Part shown: positions 27,974 to 38,470 of the stretch, one piece after another
Layout: each line of letters begins with the position of its first letter
Numbering within the stretch: the first letter of the stretch is position 1
NCBI RefSeq assembly: GCF_002982135.1
Contig: NZ_CP019984.1
Location: 1-39,286, forward strand
Reading direction: 5' to 3'
DNA from: Pediococcus inopinatus
GTDB lineage: Bacteria > Bacillota > Bacilli > Lactobacillales > Lactobacillaceae
DNA length: 39,286 bases
Position numbers and translations under genes: made by a program
Notes under the pieces: generated by a model
What the model was told of the DNA's origin: nothing
Database searches by the model: none
Seen by the model: the letters and a program-made list of their open reading frames with translations, nothing else

Positions 27974-29127
27974 AACGGTCTGCCAGCGCGTCACGCCTTG
28001 TCAATTACGCCGAAAAACGAGCGGTCTTAAAAGACGGACTAAACCTTGATGTTGACTACGCAAAAAGTCAATTCAAACAAGTCCGTGAAGTGTATGGCAA
28101 TCAAGGCAAGACGCAGGCGTATGCTAGCCGTATCTCGTTTAGTCCCAAAGAATTTGACCCGACAAACGAAGATGACCAACAAAAAGCGCTCGATATTGCC
28201 AAAGAAGTGTATCAAAAAACCTACCCTAATCAGCAAGTCGCTTTATACGAACATGCCGACACGGACGCTTTACACATTCATGCCGTCATTGGGGCAATCG
28301 ACTTAGAAACAGGGAAAAAAATGCACGGTAACTGGCAAGAATACCGCGAAAAATTAGTCCATAATACCGATGAAATCGTGCAAAAACATGGGCTTGAAGT
28401 TACGAAAGTTGACCCTGAACGCTATGAAAAACGTTCTATGGCAGAAATTAAAATGCATGATCGTGGGCAACCCACTTGGAAAGACCAAATCAGACAAGCC
28501 GTTGACAGCACCATGTCTAATCCCCTTATTCGCGATTTTCAGACGTTTAGAGACGATTTAAAGCAAAAGGCGATAGATGTATGGGAACGGGGAAAAGACC
28601 TTACCTATCAGCTCACAGGCACGAATTATAAAGCACGTGGTAACAAACTCGGCACAGCTTACGAAAAGGGGGCAATTTACAATGAGTTGGAAAGACGTAC
28701 CAGAGACCCAAGAGACAACCAAACAGATACCAGAACCCCAGATACAAACAGATTTAACCGAACTCAATCAGACCCTGAAAGAAATCAGGAACTATCAGGG
28801 CACACAAATTCAACTACAAAGCAAACAACAAATCGAACTGACCGAACAGCTGACACAAATCGAACAAGCCAGTCAGCGCGTCAATCAAGCCTTTCAGAAG
28901 ACCTTGAACGATTTAAACAGCAACAACGAGACCAACAAAGAACAATTAGTCGCGACGCTAAAAGACGCGCAAAACCACTTCAACGAGCAGACAAAGACCG
29001 TCAATCAAAGGACAATCGCCGAACTGCAAAAGATAAACAGCGTCCAACAGGACAACAACAACACGTTGAAAACCCTAAACGACAGCCTAAACCAGACCGT
29101 TCAAGGGACTATGGACCAAGTCGCTAA
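27955..29127 (+). CDS. mobA: MobA relaxase (pC221-like)
   Basis: A 390-residue relaxase that nicks oriT and pilots the strand into a recipient, using another element's mating pore. The first ~120 residues match the pC221 MobA type: KRSASASRLVNYAEKRA, with Y18 a candidate nucleophile, then H100, H107 and H109 forming the H-x6-H-x-H metal site. GGTGG lies before ATG 27955 inside mobC. The C-terminal ~145 residues are low-complexity, basic and Gln/Arg/Thr-rich; this part shares its DNA with mobB in another frame, which may explain its composition. No coupling protein or mating-pore genes are intact on this plasmid. Confidence 0.88.
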   Translation: MATTHIKRSASASRLVNYAEKRAVLKDGLNLDVDYAKSQFKQVREVYGNQGKTQAYASRISFSPKEFDPTNEDDQQKALDIAKEVYQKTYPNQQVALYEHADTDALHIHAVIGAIDLETGKKMHGNWQEYREKLVHNTDEIVQKHGLEVTKVDPERYEKRSMAEIKMHDRGQPTWKDQIRQAVDSTMSNPLIRDFQTFRDDLKQKAIDVWERGKDLTYQLTGTNYKARGNKLGTAYEKGAIYNELERRTRDPRDNQTDTRTPDTNRFNRTQSDPERNQELSGHTNSTTKQTTNRTDRTADTNRTSQSARQSSLSEDLERFKQQQRDQQRTISRDAKRRAKPLQRADKDRQSKDNRRTAKDKQRPTGQQQHVENPKRQPKPDRSRDYGPSR

Positions 29128-29263
29128 CCGTTTATCTACGGAAATTGATCGAACACATAAAAATATGAGTTGGTATGAAATTAAAAATTATTTGTACGCG
29201 GTTATCCCGACTGGTTTGCTCTCAGGGCTTGTATTTTGGCTTCTGACGCATTTCTTTGCTTAA
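28682..29263 (+). CDS. mobB: MobB, coiled-coil mobilization protein with C-terminal membrane segment
   Basis: A 193-residue protein starting inside mobA in a different frame (ATG 28682, AAGGGGG ten bases upstream) and running 136 bases beyond the mobA stop. Residues about 25-165 are a long Gln/Asn/Thr-rich coiled coil (LTELNQTLKEIRNYQ and onward). Residues about 169-190 form one membrane helix (LYAVIPTGLLSGLVFWLL). This layout and position match MobB of small mobilizable plasmids, which helps dock the relaxosome at the membrane. Function by analogy; the frame is well supported by its length and membrane end. Confidence 0.72.
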   Translation: MSWKDVPETQETTKQIPEPQIQTDLTELNQTLKEIRNYQGTQIQLQSKQQIELTEQLTQIEQASQRVNQAFQKTLNDLNSNNETNKEQLVATLKDAQNHFNEQTKTVNQRTIAELQKINSVQQDNNNTLKTLNDSLNQTVQGTMDQVANRLSTEIDRTHKNMSWYEIKNYLYAVIPTGLLSGLVFWLLTHFFA

Positions 29264-29428
29264 CAGGTGTATTTATATTAAATTATCTTTAAAATGGCTT
29301 AGAATGCAAAATAAGTCCTCCTAGCACTATCTGGGGCTGTCCGCCGAGCGTCAGTCGAGGCTTCTTCTGAGCCACGTCTTTTGGTTTTGAATTTAGCGAG
29401 TGAACGAAGTGAACGCTGCAAGCAAAAT

Positions 29429-29457
29429 GTGAGCGTGATTTTCGCTCACTCCTTTTT
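29429..29457 (+). terminator. Probable terminator after mobB
   Basis: Same hairpin and T-run as 14826-14854. No gene is supportable in 29264-29718 apart from this and the origin repeats. Confidence 0.5.
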
Positions 29458-29492
29458 GGTTTTGGGGCACGGAGACCCCCGCCTCTTATATA

Positions 29493-29528
29493 ACCTCTTT
29501 TAAAACCTCTTTTAAAACCTCTTTTAAG
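29493..29528. repeat. Three 12-bp direct repeats of the origin
   Basis: Same as 14890-14925. Confidence 0.7.
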
Positions 29529-29570
29529 GGCATGTTCCACGTTACTCTCCCAAGCGTTTCACAAATGTTT

Positions 29571-29658
29571 GGGGGTCCAATTGTCTGTTTATGGGGGTCC
29601 AATTGTCTGTTTATAGGGGTCCAATTGTCTGTTTATGGGGGTCCAATTGTCTGTTTAT
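29571..29658. repeat. oriV: Four 22-bp iterons (replication origin)
   Basis: Identical to 14968-15055, all four units full length. Confidence 0.9.
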
Positions 29659-29718
29659 GGGGTCTCGTCTTGAGGTTCCGGCCTTAATATGGTAGCCTCT
29701 GATTTAGGAGGTGGTTTT

Positions 29719-30648
29719 TTGAGCAACGAACTAGTTAAATATCAACCGGAGTTAAATACAATTCCTCTGCGTAAATTTAGTCCTGTTGAGATGAATTTAT
29801 TTTTTTCAATTGTGTCTAGAATGCGTGATAAGGGTGACCAAACCGTCCGCTTTAGCTTTGACCAGCTAAAAGAGTTAAGTAATTACAAACCCACAGCTAA
29901 TCGGCGCTTTATCGACGATATTAAACGCACCTACGACCACTTGATGGACTTGCGTTTCGGTAGCCAAAGCAAAAGTGGGTTGTCGTTCGAAAGATTTGTC
30001 ATGTTTACCAAATTTAAGATCAACGGTGACGTAGACGAGCCGTACGTTGACGTAGAAATCTACAAAGACGCTTTGCCCTTGCTGAACAATCTAGAGAGTT
30101 GGGTGCGGTATGCACTTATCGAGTTTCGCGACCTAAAAAGTAGCTATGCCAAAACCATGTTTCGATTACTCAAAGGCTATCGGACAACTGGATACGCCTA
30201 CTTTTCCAAAGCAGATTTTGATGAGTTACTTGATATTCCAAAAACTTATCGGCAAGGCGACATTAACAAAAAAGTAATAAAACCAATCAAAGAAGAACTT
30301 ACCCCCCTATTTCGTGGGCTAACTGTCCGCAAGAAATACGGTAAAAGGCGAGGAAAGCCTGTTATTGGCTATTCTTTTGCATGGAAACCCGAAAAGAAAG
30401 ATGCCAATGATTTCTCACAAGGCCAATTACAAGATGAGCGTCAAAAGCTTTTTAATATTCAGCATAATGGTGAATTAACAGAGCAGGAAAAATGGCGCGC
30501 CATTGACAAGGTTAAGGGGTTAACTTTAGGCTCTACTGAGAAACAAGCATTGGCTGATAAACAGGCCGAGCACGATAAAAAAATAAGAGATCAAGCAAGA
30601 CAAGAAGCACTTGCTGAACTCCTAAAGGGGTTTGGAAATCATGCCTAA
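29719..30648 (+). CDS. repA: Rep_3 family plasmid replication initiator
   Basis: Identical intact copy of the 309-residue initiator described at 15116-16045, starting at TTG 29719 behind TAGGAGG. Its stop overlaps the repB ATG at 30641. Confidence 0.92.
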   Translation: MSNELVKYQPELNTIPLRKFSPVEMNLFFSIVSRMRDKGDQTVRFSFDQLKELSNYKPTANRRFIDDIKRTYDHLMDLRFGSQSKSGLSFERFVMFTKFKINGDVDEPYVDVEIYKDALPLLNNLESWVRYALIEFRDLKSSYAKTMFRLLKGYRTTGYAYFSKADFDELLDIPKTYRQGDINKKVIKPIKEELTPLFRGLTVRKKYGKRRGKPVIGYSFAWKPEKKDANDFSQGQLQDERQKLFNIQHNGELTEQEKWRAIDKVKGLTLGSTEKQALADKQAEHDKKIRDQARQEALAELLKGFGNHA

Positions 30649-31165
30649 AACTATTAGAGAACTTGCTGATGAATTGGGCGTTTCAAAGCAAAGAATTCAA
30701 CAAATTATCGCCAAATTATCGGCAAGCAAAACACCAAATAAGGAAGGCAATAGATACGTTTTAAACGCCCAAGATGTCAAAAATATAAAGGATTTGATGG
30801 GTTTTGATAATGACAAGTCATCGACAAGTGAATCGACAAATAGACTTGTCGATTATGATGTTTACTTAGATGTGATAGATTCCATAAAAGAAAAAGATGA
30901 ACAGATAAAAATTTTATTAGAAGTTCAAAAACAAACACAAAATCTTCTAGATCAGCAACAACGGTTAGCATTACAGGATAAAAAAATTTTAGAAGAATAT
31001 AAGGCAGAGATCAAAGATTTAAAAGCATTAAATATGCCGCCACAAGATATAAAAAAAGAGAATTCTTCTCCAAAAGAAACAACAGACTATATAAAAGGAT
31101 CGCCACAAAAGCCAAATAAAAAAAAGTGGTGGCAATTTAAAAAAACGAGGGCAAAAAATGATTGA
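30641..31165 (+). CDS. repB: RepB/DUF536-like replication-associated protein (intact copy)
   Basis: A 174-residue protein usually found after rep on lactococcal and lactobacillus theta plasmids, thought to aid copy control or stability; its exact role is unsettled. Residues about 4-24 (TIRELADELGVSKQRIQQII) form a helix-turn-helix. About 75-135 is a charged coiled coil, and the end is aromatic and basic (KKWWQFKKTR), as in DUF536 proteins. Only here is the frame unbroken; units 1 and 2 each lack one A. ATG 30641 overlaps the rep stop, and its TGA overlaps the mod ATG by eight bases. That overlap ties the restriction genes to the replication genes. Confidence 0.85.
   Translation: MPKTIRELADELGVSKQRIQQIIAKLSASKTPNKEGNRYVLNAQDVKNIKDLMGFDNDKSSTSESTNRLVDYDVYLDVIDSIKEKDEQIKILLEVQKQTQNLLDQQQRLALQDKKILEEYKAEIKDLKALNMPPQDIKKENSSPKETTDYIKGSPQKPNKKKWWQFKKTRAKND
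30820..30853. repeat. 10-bp inverted repeat within repB
   Basis: Same ATCGACAAGT/ACTTGTCGAT element as 16217-16250. Confidence 0.7.
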
Positions 31166-33109
31166 TTCAAAAATTATGGAGACAACAAAGTCTATTTTGA
31201 AGGAATTTGGTAACACATACTTTTCAGATAAAGGCACTCTAAAGCGCAACAAAGTAATAGAAGACCTCGATGCTTATACGCCTATATTGATGAAGGCATT
31301 ACTAGCCAATCAACTAATTCATGATACCTATACTGAGTCAGTTGTTATAGATGATAAAAGTGTAGAGATTTTTAAGTTAAATCAATTTATTGAAATGTTT
31401 ACATATAAAGAATACTGGCAAGATAGCTACACAAAATTTGAAAATAAAATTGGCCTGACTGCTGGCGGTAAGTTTATTGATGAGACTGCTGATGTTGTGT
31501 TAGATTTTCCCTTCAAAGATACCGTTTTAAAAGCTGGTATGACGAAAGAAGATCAAAAAGATGCTGACGAACCCTTTTTGCATGAAACGATTGCTAAGGC
31601 TGAAATTGATCAATTATTAGAACCTAAAATATTTGTAAATGCTACTAAGTATGATCAAGAAAATTTAGACGGTGCACCAGTTGATAATTTTGAGGATAAT
31701 AATTTGATTATCAAGGGAAATAACCTGATTGCCCTGCATAGTTTGAAACAACGCTACCTTGGTAAAGTAAAGATGATTTATCTCGACCCACCTTATTATT
31801 TTGATGAAACAAAGCCGGCGGATGCTTTTAAATATAACTCGAATTTCAAACTTTCTACGTGGTTGATCTTCATGAAAAATAGATTGGAAATTGCAAATGA
31901 ACTACTCACTGATGGTGGAGTAATTTTTATTTCGATGGGTGAAGACGGTCAGGCTCATTTGAAATTGTTGATGGATAACATTTTTGGTAGGTCTAATTTT
32001 GTACAAACGTTTATTTGGCGAAATACAGATAATGCTGATTCTTTGGGAAAAAAGAGTCGTTCTAGCGTTGAGTATGTACATGCCTATGAGAAAAATAAAG
32101 ATAGTTCCGTACGATGGATTGGTAAAAAAACGGAAAATGGAGATGCACCATTGCTAAATACCGGAAATCCAGTCGGAACGCTAACGTTTAAGCCGGGAAT
32201 AATTAGATTTAAGATTTCTGATGGTATATATCCTGCAGGTAAATATGAATCATTGGAGGCTTTGACAGATATTATCGTTGAAGATGGGAAAAATTCTAAC
32301 GAAATCAAGCTCCGAGGTACATTTAAATGGGGACAGAAAAACTTAAACAACGAGGTTGCGAAAGGTGGCGACTTCATAATTAAAAGTGATAAGTTTTCAA
32401 TTCGTTATCAAAAGGCAGAAGGTTCAACTATGGCGCCTGAAAAATTCGTGGATGGCCCTTATCTGTCAAAAATTTTTGGTGTAGGAAGTAACGAAGATGC
32501 TAAATCACATATTGGTACGCTTGGGTTAGATTTTAGTTTCTCAAAACCAGAGTCTTTGATTGCCTACTTTATTAGAGCAGTTACGCAAGAAAACGATATT
32601 GTTATGGACTTCTTCATGGGGTCAGGTACAACTCAAGCAGCAGCTTTGAAGATGAATCGTCGATTTATTGGAGTGGAGCAACTTGATTATATTTCCGATG
32701 GCGTGGAGCGATTAAATAAGGCGCTTGAGGGAGAACAAGGTGGTATCTCTAAAGACGTTAATTGGCAAGGTGGCGGATCATTTGTCTATGCTGAATTAAT
32801 GGAAAAGAACCAAGGTTATCTCAAAGATGTCCAACAGGCCGAAACAACAAAGCAATTAGAAGATGTTGTTCATCGCATGATTGAAGGCGGCGCTGATTTT
32901 GATTTCCGCGTTGATGTCGAAAAAGTCCTGCAAGATCCTGAATATCAAACGATGTCATTGGCTGATAAAAAGCAGCTGATGGTCAAGGTCATTGATAAGA
33001 ATCAGTTGTATTATGCTTACAGTGATATGGAAGATCGTGATGTACAAGAGCTGATGTCTGAGAGTGATATTACCTTTAATAAGAGCTTTTATGGGAGCGT
33101 GATCTGTAA
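31158..33109 (+). pseudogene. mod: Type III methyltransferase Mod, last codons frameshifted by probable sequence error
   Basis: Matches 16554-18506 through the DPPY and FMGSGT motifs. One G is missing from a G-run at about 33092 (three here, four in units 1 and 2). The last residues change and the frame runs on to 33155 (665 aa), overlapping res by 47 bases. With the base restored it ends at the TAATG junction at 33107-33111. The protein itself is almost unaffected. Confidence 0.85.
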
Positions 33110-35674
33110 TGGTCAAAAAGAAAGCACGAGAACTTGTCTTACCCATTGTTCATGAGATTAAAGACTATGCGAGTGATTTTTTAAAAAACGATGAACCCAG
33201 ACATTCTTTTGTTTATCCGGACTACATTAAGCACAACCTCAAACATCAGCTACGTGATTATCAAAAGCAATCACTATACAACCTGAATTACACGCAAAAA
33301 GATGACCATGTTGCCAGTCGCTTCAAACAATTGTTATTCCATATGGCCACTGGTTCTGGAAAAACTGATGTGATGGCAGCCGATATATTGTATTTTTACC
33401 ATGAATTTGGCTATCAAAATTTTCTTTTTGTCGTTAATACAAACGCGGTGATTGCCAAAACGCGTGAAAACATGATGAATGTTCAATCACCAAAGTATCT
33501 CTTTTCACAACCAATAAGTATTGATGGGATTCAGATTGAATTGCGAGAAGTCACCCGCTTTCCAACAAATAGTGAACCAGGGGTGATCTACTTGCGGCTA
33601 ACAACCATCCAAACTTTAGCAAATGAGTTAAATACACCACGCGAAAATGGCTTAACTTATGGCGATTTAGAGAAACAGAAGTTGATTATTCTAGCGGATG
33701 AAGCACATCATTTTTCTGCTGGAACTAAGAGCAAAGCAGATCAAAAAAATAAAGCTTGGGAGTATGTCTTAGACCGTATTCGACAAGCTAATAAAGCAAA
33801 TCGTCAGTTAGAATTTACAGCCACGATCGATTTAAATAACGAGTTTATTTACGAAAAATATCGTGATAAAATCATTTTTCAATATGACTTAAAAGAGTTC
33901 CAAAATGCAGGATATTCAAAAAAAATTGCTCGTTTGCAAGCCAATGCTGATGATAACGAAAAGATGCTAAACGCGGGATTGTTATCACAATATCGTAAGC
34001 GGATGGCGATTCAGGCGGGTGTGAAAGATTTTAAGCCGGTTATTTTATTTAAATCCAATAAAATAGCTGTTTCAAAAGCGGCTCGTGATCAATTTTTGAC
34101 GATGATGGATCGGCTAACTGCTGAAGATCTGGCGCAATTTATTGCAAAGCAACTACAAACCACGCAATCGTCTACTTTGCGCCAAGCCTATACTTATTAT
34201 CAAACAGTTGATATGGGGAGCTTGGTACGTGAATTGCAACGTGATTTTCAACCATTGAATACAATTAATGTTAATGATACGAGTAGCAATGGGATTTTAG
34301 GGGACTTAAATGATTTACGTAATTGAATACTTTAGAGGAACCAAGTAATCCCTTTAGAGCTATTTTTGCCGTCGCCAAACTTTCTGAAGGTTGGGATGTT
34401 TTAAATTTGTATGATATTGTCCGAATTGGTGAGCAACCTATTACGTCAACACAAACTAATAGTGAGGCGCAATTAATTGGTCGTGGTGCGCGATACAATC
34501 CCTTCGTCTATGAGGATGCAACCTCTTTCACGCGACGATTTGACCATAATACGCCAGAATTACAGATATTAGAGTCCTTACACTATCACACGATTAACGA
34601 TAAAAATATATTGATAATCTGACGAAGTCCTTTGAAACAATGCAGCTACAAGTTGAAGATGATAAGGACTTTGATATTTTAACCACGACGGTAAAAAATG
34701 ATGTCTATCAATATGGCAAGCTGTATTACGTTGAAGATGTTCCTGAAAGTGAATACAATGGTTTGGCAAAATGGGGTCCCTGTTGCAGAACTACCTCAAC
34801 CCAGAAGCAACGGCCTTGATACACAAAATGTTGCAGGTATGAATGAGACACGGCTGGTAAAGATTGATGAGCACTCGTTAAAAAATCAATGGCACGGAAT
34901 CCTTTCTTCAGATTCAATACCATGAAAAAATATATGCCGACGCTAAATTCTATATCTGAGTTTATGTATGATGCGCAGTGGCTAGGACAGCTAAAAGAAA
35001 TCCAAGCGACGGTATCAACTGGTGCAGATACAGTGCTTAGTCGAGAAACGCAGCTATTAGTCGTTGAAAAATATCTAGCGTATATTCAACGCATGTTAAT
35101 CATGAACTACAAGCGTCAACGTGGGACTAATAAATTTATTGGATTGCCAATTAAGGAAGTCGTTCAGGACTATCAAAAGCGTGTTCCCGTTAACTATTCT
35201 AATGCTGGTGTTCATGAGTCAATTCAAACTTATGACTATAAAAAGGCACCGTGGTTTGTCTATAACGAAGCCATCGTCGACAAATTAGAACGTAGCTTAA
35301 TTGAACTGATCCAAGACTATGTTGAAGAACTGCAAAACAAGTATAAAGATGTTTACCTCATTCGTAGTGATGAGCGTAATACTAAGCTGAAATTACATGA
35401 ATTTGCCGATAATGTGTCTCACTATGCTGGTTTCTTGCCGGACTTTGTCTTGTATTTAGCTAATGAATCTTATATTTATCAGATTTATATTGAACCTAAA
35501 GGCACTCAATTACTTGATCAAGATCAGTGGAAAGAGGACTTGCTAACGAGTATTTCTCCTGATAGTGTGGATGTTATAGGTGAAAATGAAAAAGTTAAGT
35601 TATATGGTGTCAGGTTTTACGTGTCAGGTGACTCACGACAAATAAGAAAGAAAATAGAAATATTTACAGACTAA
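33109..35674 (+). pseudogene. res: Type III restriction subunit Res, copy frameshifted by probable sequence errors
   Basis: Same as 18506-21118. It is open for 405 codons from ATG 33109 (Walker A and DEAH present). It is first broken near 34324 by loss of one T, then by several further losses to about 34890 (about 47 bases net). It is open again 34889-35674, holding the nuclease motif. The clustering fits poor consensus at the contig end. Confidence 0.88.
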
Positions 35675-35693
35675 ATGAAGGAGGTTCATTGCA

Positions 35694-36771
35694 ATGGGCA
35701 TAAAGCCATCTAAAAGCAGACAAAATTTAATTGATAATCTAGATTGTAGATTACTCAATATCCCAGATAATAAAAAAGCACTACAATTATTGACCAATTT
35801 AAACTATTTTCAAGTAGTCAATGGCCTGGAAAATATATTTCTTACTACAGTTCATCCTAAAAAATTTAATAAAGTATCCATTTTTGATTTTGAGCGTTTG
35901 TACTATGATAGTAAAAAAATAGCAACTGAAATATCGAGAGCCCTAGATGATTTTGAAGAACGTTTAAAGAGCTCTATATCTTATCATTTTAGTCAGTCGT
36001 ATTGCATGAATATCAATGATACAATGCAATATACTAACAAAAATAATTATCGAGATGATGCTGAATTTGATGGATACCCACTTAATTCAGAACAATATGC
36101 AAAAATTATACAAACTTTCAAGGCAACCGAATCCAGAAATAAATTTTATTTTTTCAACCGTGGTTCCTAACAAGTCTTGTTCAAAAAAACGATCATATTA
36201 ATCAATCTTTCTACAGAGATATTCAATATACCGCTCCTAACAATGTTATGACTTATCAGTATGACTCTCAGGTGGCAGTTCCTTTGTGGGTAGCCATTGA
36301 AACTTTGCCGTTTGGTTCGCTAATCTATTTGTGTCATTATCTAAAAGATGATGAAATGAGTAATGTTTTAAATGATTTTGGATTAACAGCCAACGATAGA
36401 ATAATATTTTTAAATGTTTTAGATTTTTAAAAGAATTAAGGAATCATATTGCTCATGGTAACCTCTTATTAAGATTTCAAACACCTGCTTATATTAAATT
36501 TACCAATGATTTTGTAAATCGATTTGAATTGAATCCCAAGTCAAGAGGAACAACTGGTGCTAATCGACGTGTTTCATATGCATCAAAAATATACCTCTAT
36601 GATTCCTTAAAAATTTTGCATCATTTTGATTCAACGAAAACAGTGGTAAAACAATTCAAAAAAATGTTTTACCACAACATGAAAAATATGAAACAAGGTG
36701 AAATATATAATAAACGTATTCTAAAGGCGATAGATGCTCCCAGCTACAGAGCATTAAAAAATTTGACGTAA
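35694..36771 (+). pseudogene. Abi_2/HEPN protein, copy frameshifted by probable sequence errors
   Basis: Same as 21138-22217, with a T lost near 36147 and a two-base loss near 36424. The R-x4-H motif codons remain, but out of the starting frame. Confidence 0.85.
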
Positions 36772-36859
36772 TGATATTTAATATATATACTATACATACA
36801 TACTAAATAAGGCTCCTAACGAGCACTCGCCGTTAATCAATTGGTTAATGACGTCGATA

Positions 36860-36903
36860 AAATACCCATGTAACTATTTAATTATAGTTATATGGGTATT
36901 TTT
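36860..36903. terminator. Hairpin terminator downstream of the abi gene
   Basis: Same stem and T-run as 22306-22349. Confidence 0.8.
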
Positions 36904-36963
36904 GGATAGATTCATTAATACAAGGTCTATAAATTACAAATACCCCCTCAAAAACATTGAAAG

Positions 36964-37012
36964 AATAGCCCCTAATATCCATAATATAGATATTGGGGGT
37001 TATTTGTTTTTA
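36964..37012. terminator. Second hairpin terminator
   Basis: Same as 22411-22459, unchanged. Confidence 0.75.
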
Positions 37013-37041
37013 ATATTTAATTTATAACGCATGCCAAGCCA

Positions 37042-37356
37042 CTAGTTTTTTCGGGAATTAGGTTTACCGCTCATTTCAAGATTACCACTTTCATAATGGG
37101 CCCAACATGAATATATTTCAACTATTTTAGTTGCTTTATCAATGGTATAAACGACGCGATGTTGACCATTCATTCTTCGAGAATAGTACCCAGCTGCAGG
37201 TGGTGTTAACTTTTCAAATGACTGTACTGGTTTATATGGATTAGATTCTAATACACTTTTTATTTCTTCAAAGGATTGACGTAATGGGCTTCTTAAAACT
37301 TTTTTTAAATCACCCTTAGCTGATGATTTTATTTTTACTTTCCAACGATTACTCAC
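37042..37356 (-). CDS. yoeB: Txe/YoeB family mRNA-interferase toxin
   Basis: Intact and identical to 22489-22803, including the 15-residue tail after HYE. That supports the tail being real. Confidence 0.85.
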   Translation of the reverse strand: MSNRWKVKIKSSAKGDLKKVLRSPLRQSFEEIKSVLESNPYKPVQSFEKLTPPAAGYYSRRMNGQHRVVYTIDKATKIVEIYSCWAHYESGNLEMSGKPNSRKN

Positions 37357-37610
37357 GATCAATTTCTTTGATCATTTCATCTAGATCAACTGATTCATCA
37401 TCTTTACGGCTGAAGGTGGCTTGAATCTGACCATTCATCATTAAGTTCATGGTTTCCTGTAATGCGTCGTAGTCTTTTTTTCCCAATCAAAACGGCACTA
37501 CGACTGTCATTGGATCCTGCAATAATAACAGGTTTGGAGTCCCGATTAGCATCTTTTATAAGTGAAAATAGATTGGTTCGCGCTGTAGTTGGATTAATAA
37601 TTTTTTCCAT
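37349..37610 (-). pseudogene. yefM: YefM antitoxin, copy frameshifted by probable sequence error
   Basis: Same as 22796-23056 but with one extra T in the T-run near 37475, so the frame from ATG 37610 runs out at about 37404. A real loss of antitoxin beside an intact toxin would be lethal, which again points to a sequence error. Confidence 0.85.
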
Positions 37611-37637
37611 ATGGTTCCCCTCCTCAACTTATCTAAT

Positions 37638-37667
37638 ATTATAGGCGTACATGATAACGTACGTCAA
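37638..37667 (-). promoter_or_regulatory. Promoter and operator of yefM-yoeB
   Basis: Same boxes and inverted repeat as 23084-23113. Confidence 0.7.
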
Positions 37668-37704
37668 TTGCAAACTATTATATCGCCAAAGGAGATTATG
37701 ACTT

Positions 37705-38288
37705 ATGCAACAAATCGTCCTACCCATCAAAGATTCAAATGTCCTTAAAGAAGTTCAAGATACCTTGCTTCATAGTTTTAAAGCCGGTCAACGCAACTAC
37801 ACCATTTTTCAAGTGGGCAAAGCGACCTTGTTACGTGTGAGCGATGTTATGAGACTCCGCTGGGCAGATGTCTTCAATGAAAATGGTACCGTGCGTCAGA
37901 ATGCGTTTATCCACGATAAAAAAACGGGCAAAGCCAATTTGCTCTACTTAAAACCAGTTCAAACGGGTTTATTAGCCTATCAAGGGTGGTTACAAGAAAA
38001 TCATCTGGCCTCAGAATGGTTGTTTTCTTCGATTCAGCACCCTGATCGACATATCACGGAAAAACAGTTCTACAAAATCATGAGCAAGGTTGGTGATGTT
38101 AGGAATTAATTATCTAGGTACCCATACGATGTGCAAAACATGCTTATCGCGTCTATACGCAATCAAATTTTAATATTGGCTTAGTCATGCACTTGTTAAA
38201 TCATTCTAGTGAAGCCATGACACTAGCTTACTTAGGCTTGGATCAAGCCAGTCAAGAAACCATGCTCGATCAAATTGATTTTGGATAA
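37705..38288 (+). pseudogene. Short tyrosine recombinase, copy frameshifted by probable sequence errors
   Basis: Same as 23151-23738 with a two-base loss near 38096 and another two-base loss near 38140. The TGC codon of the HTMC box (Cys for Arg) is still readable, giving a third observation of that change. Confidence 0.85.
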
Positions 38289-38470
38289 CTATGTGTGCCA
38301 ATGCCAGCAAAAAACTGTTCACCTAGAAGCTGAATAAAACAAGAAGTGCCTACACCTATAAATGCACATTGATGTGTATATAAAATGAGCAAAATAAATA
38401 ACGAACACTCAAGCATTAACATATACTATGCTAAGATTTGATAAGAACAAAAAAATGGGACGTGATATTT

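Larger units (their letters stand above)
14580..29182. repeat. Plasmid unit 2 of the concatemer (reference copy)
   Basis: Complete central copy in which every gene reads open except repB, where an A-run near 16450 is one base shorter than in units 1 and 3. With that base restored, the unit length is 14,604 bp. Full gene descriptions below are given on this copy where possible. Confidence 0.95.
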
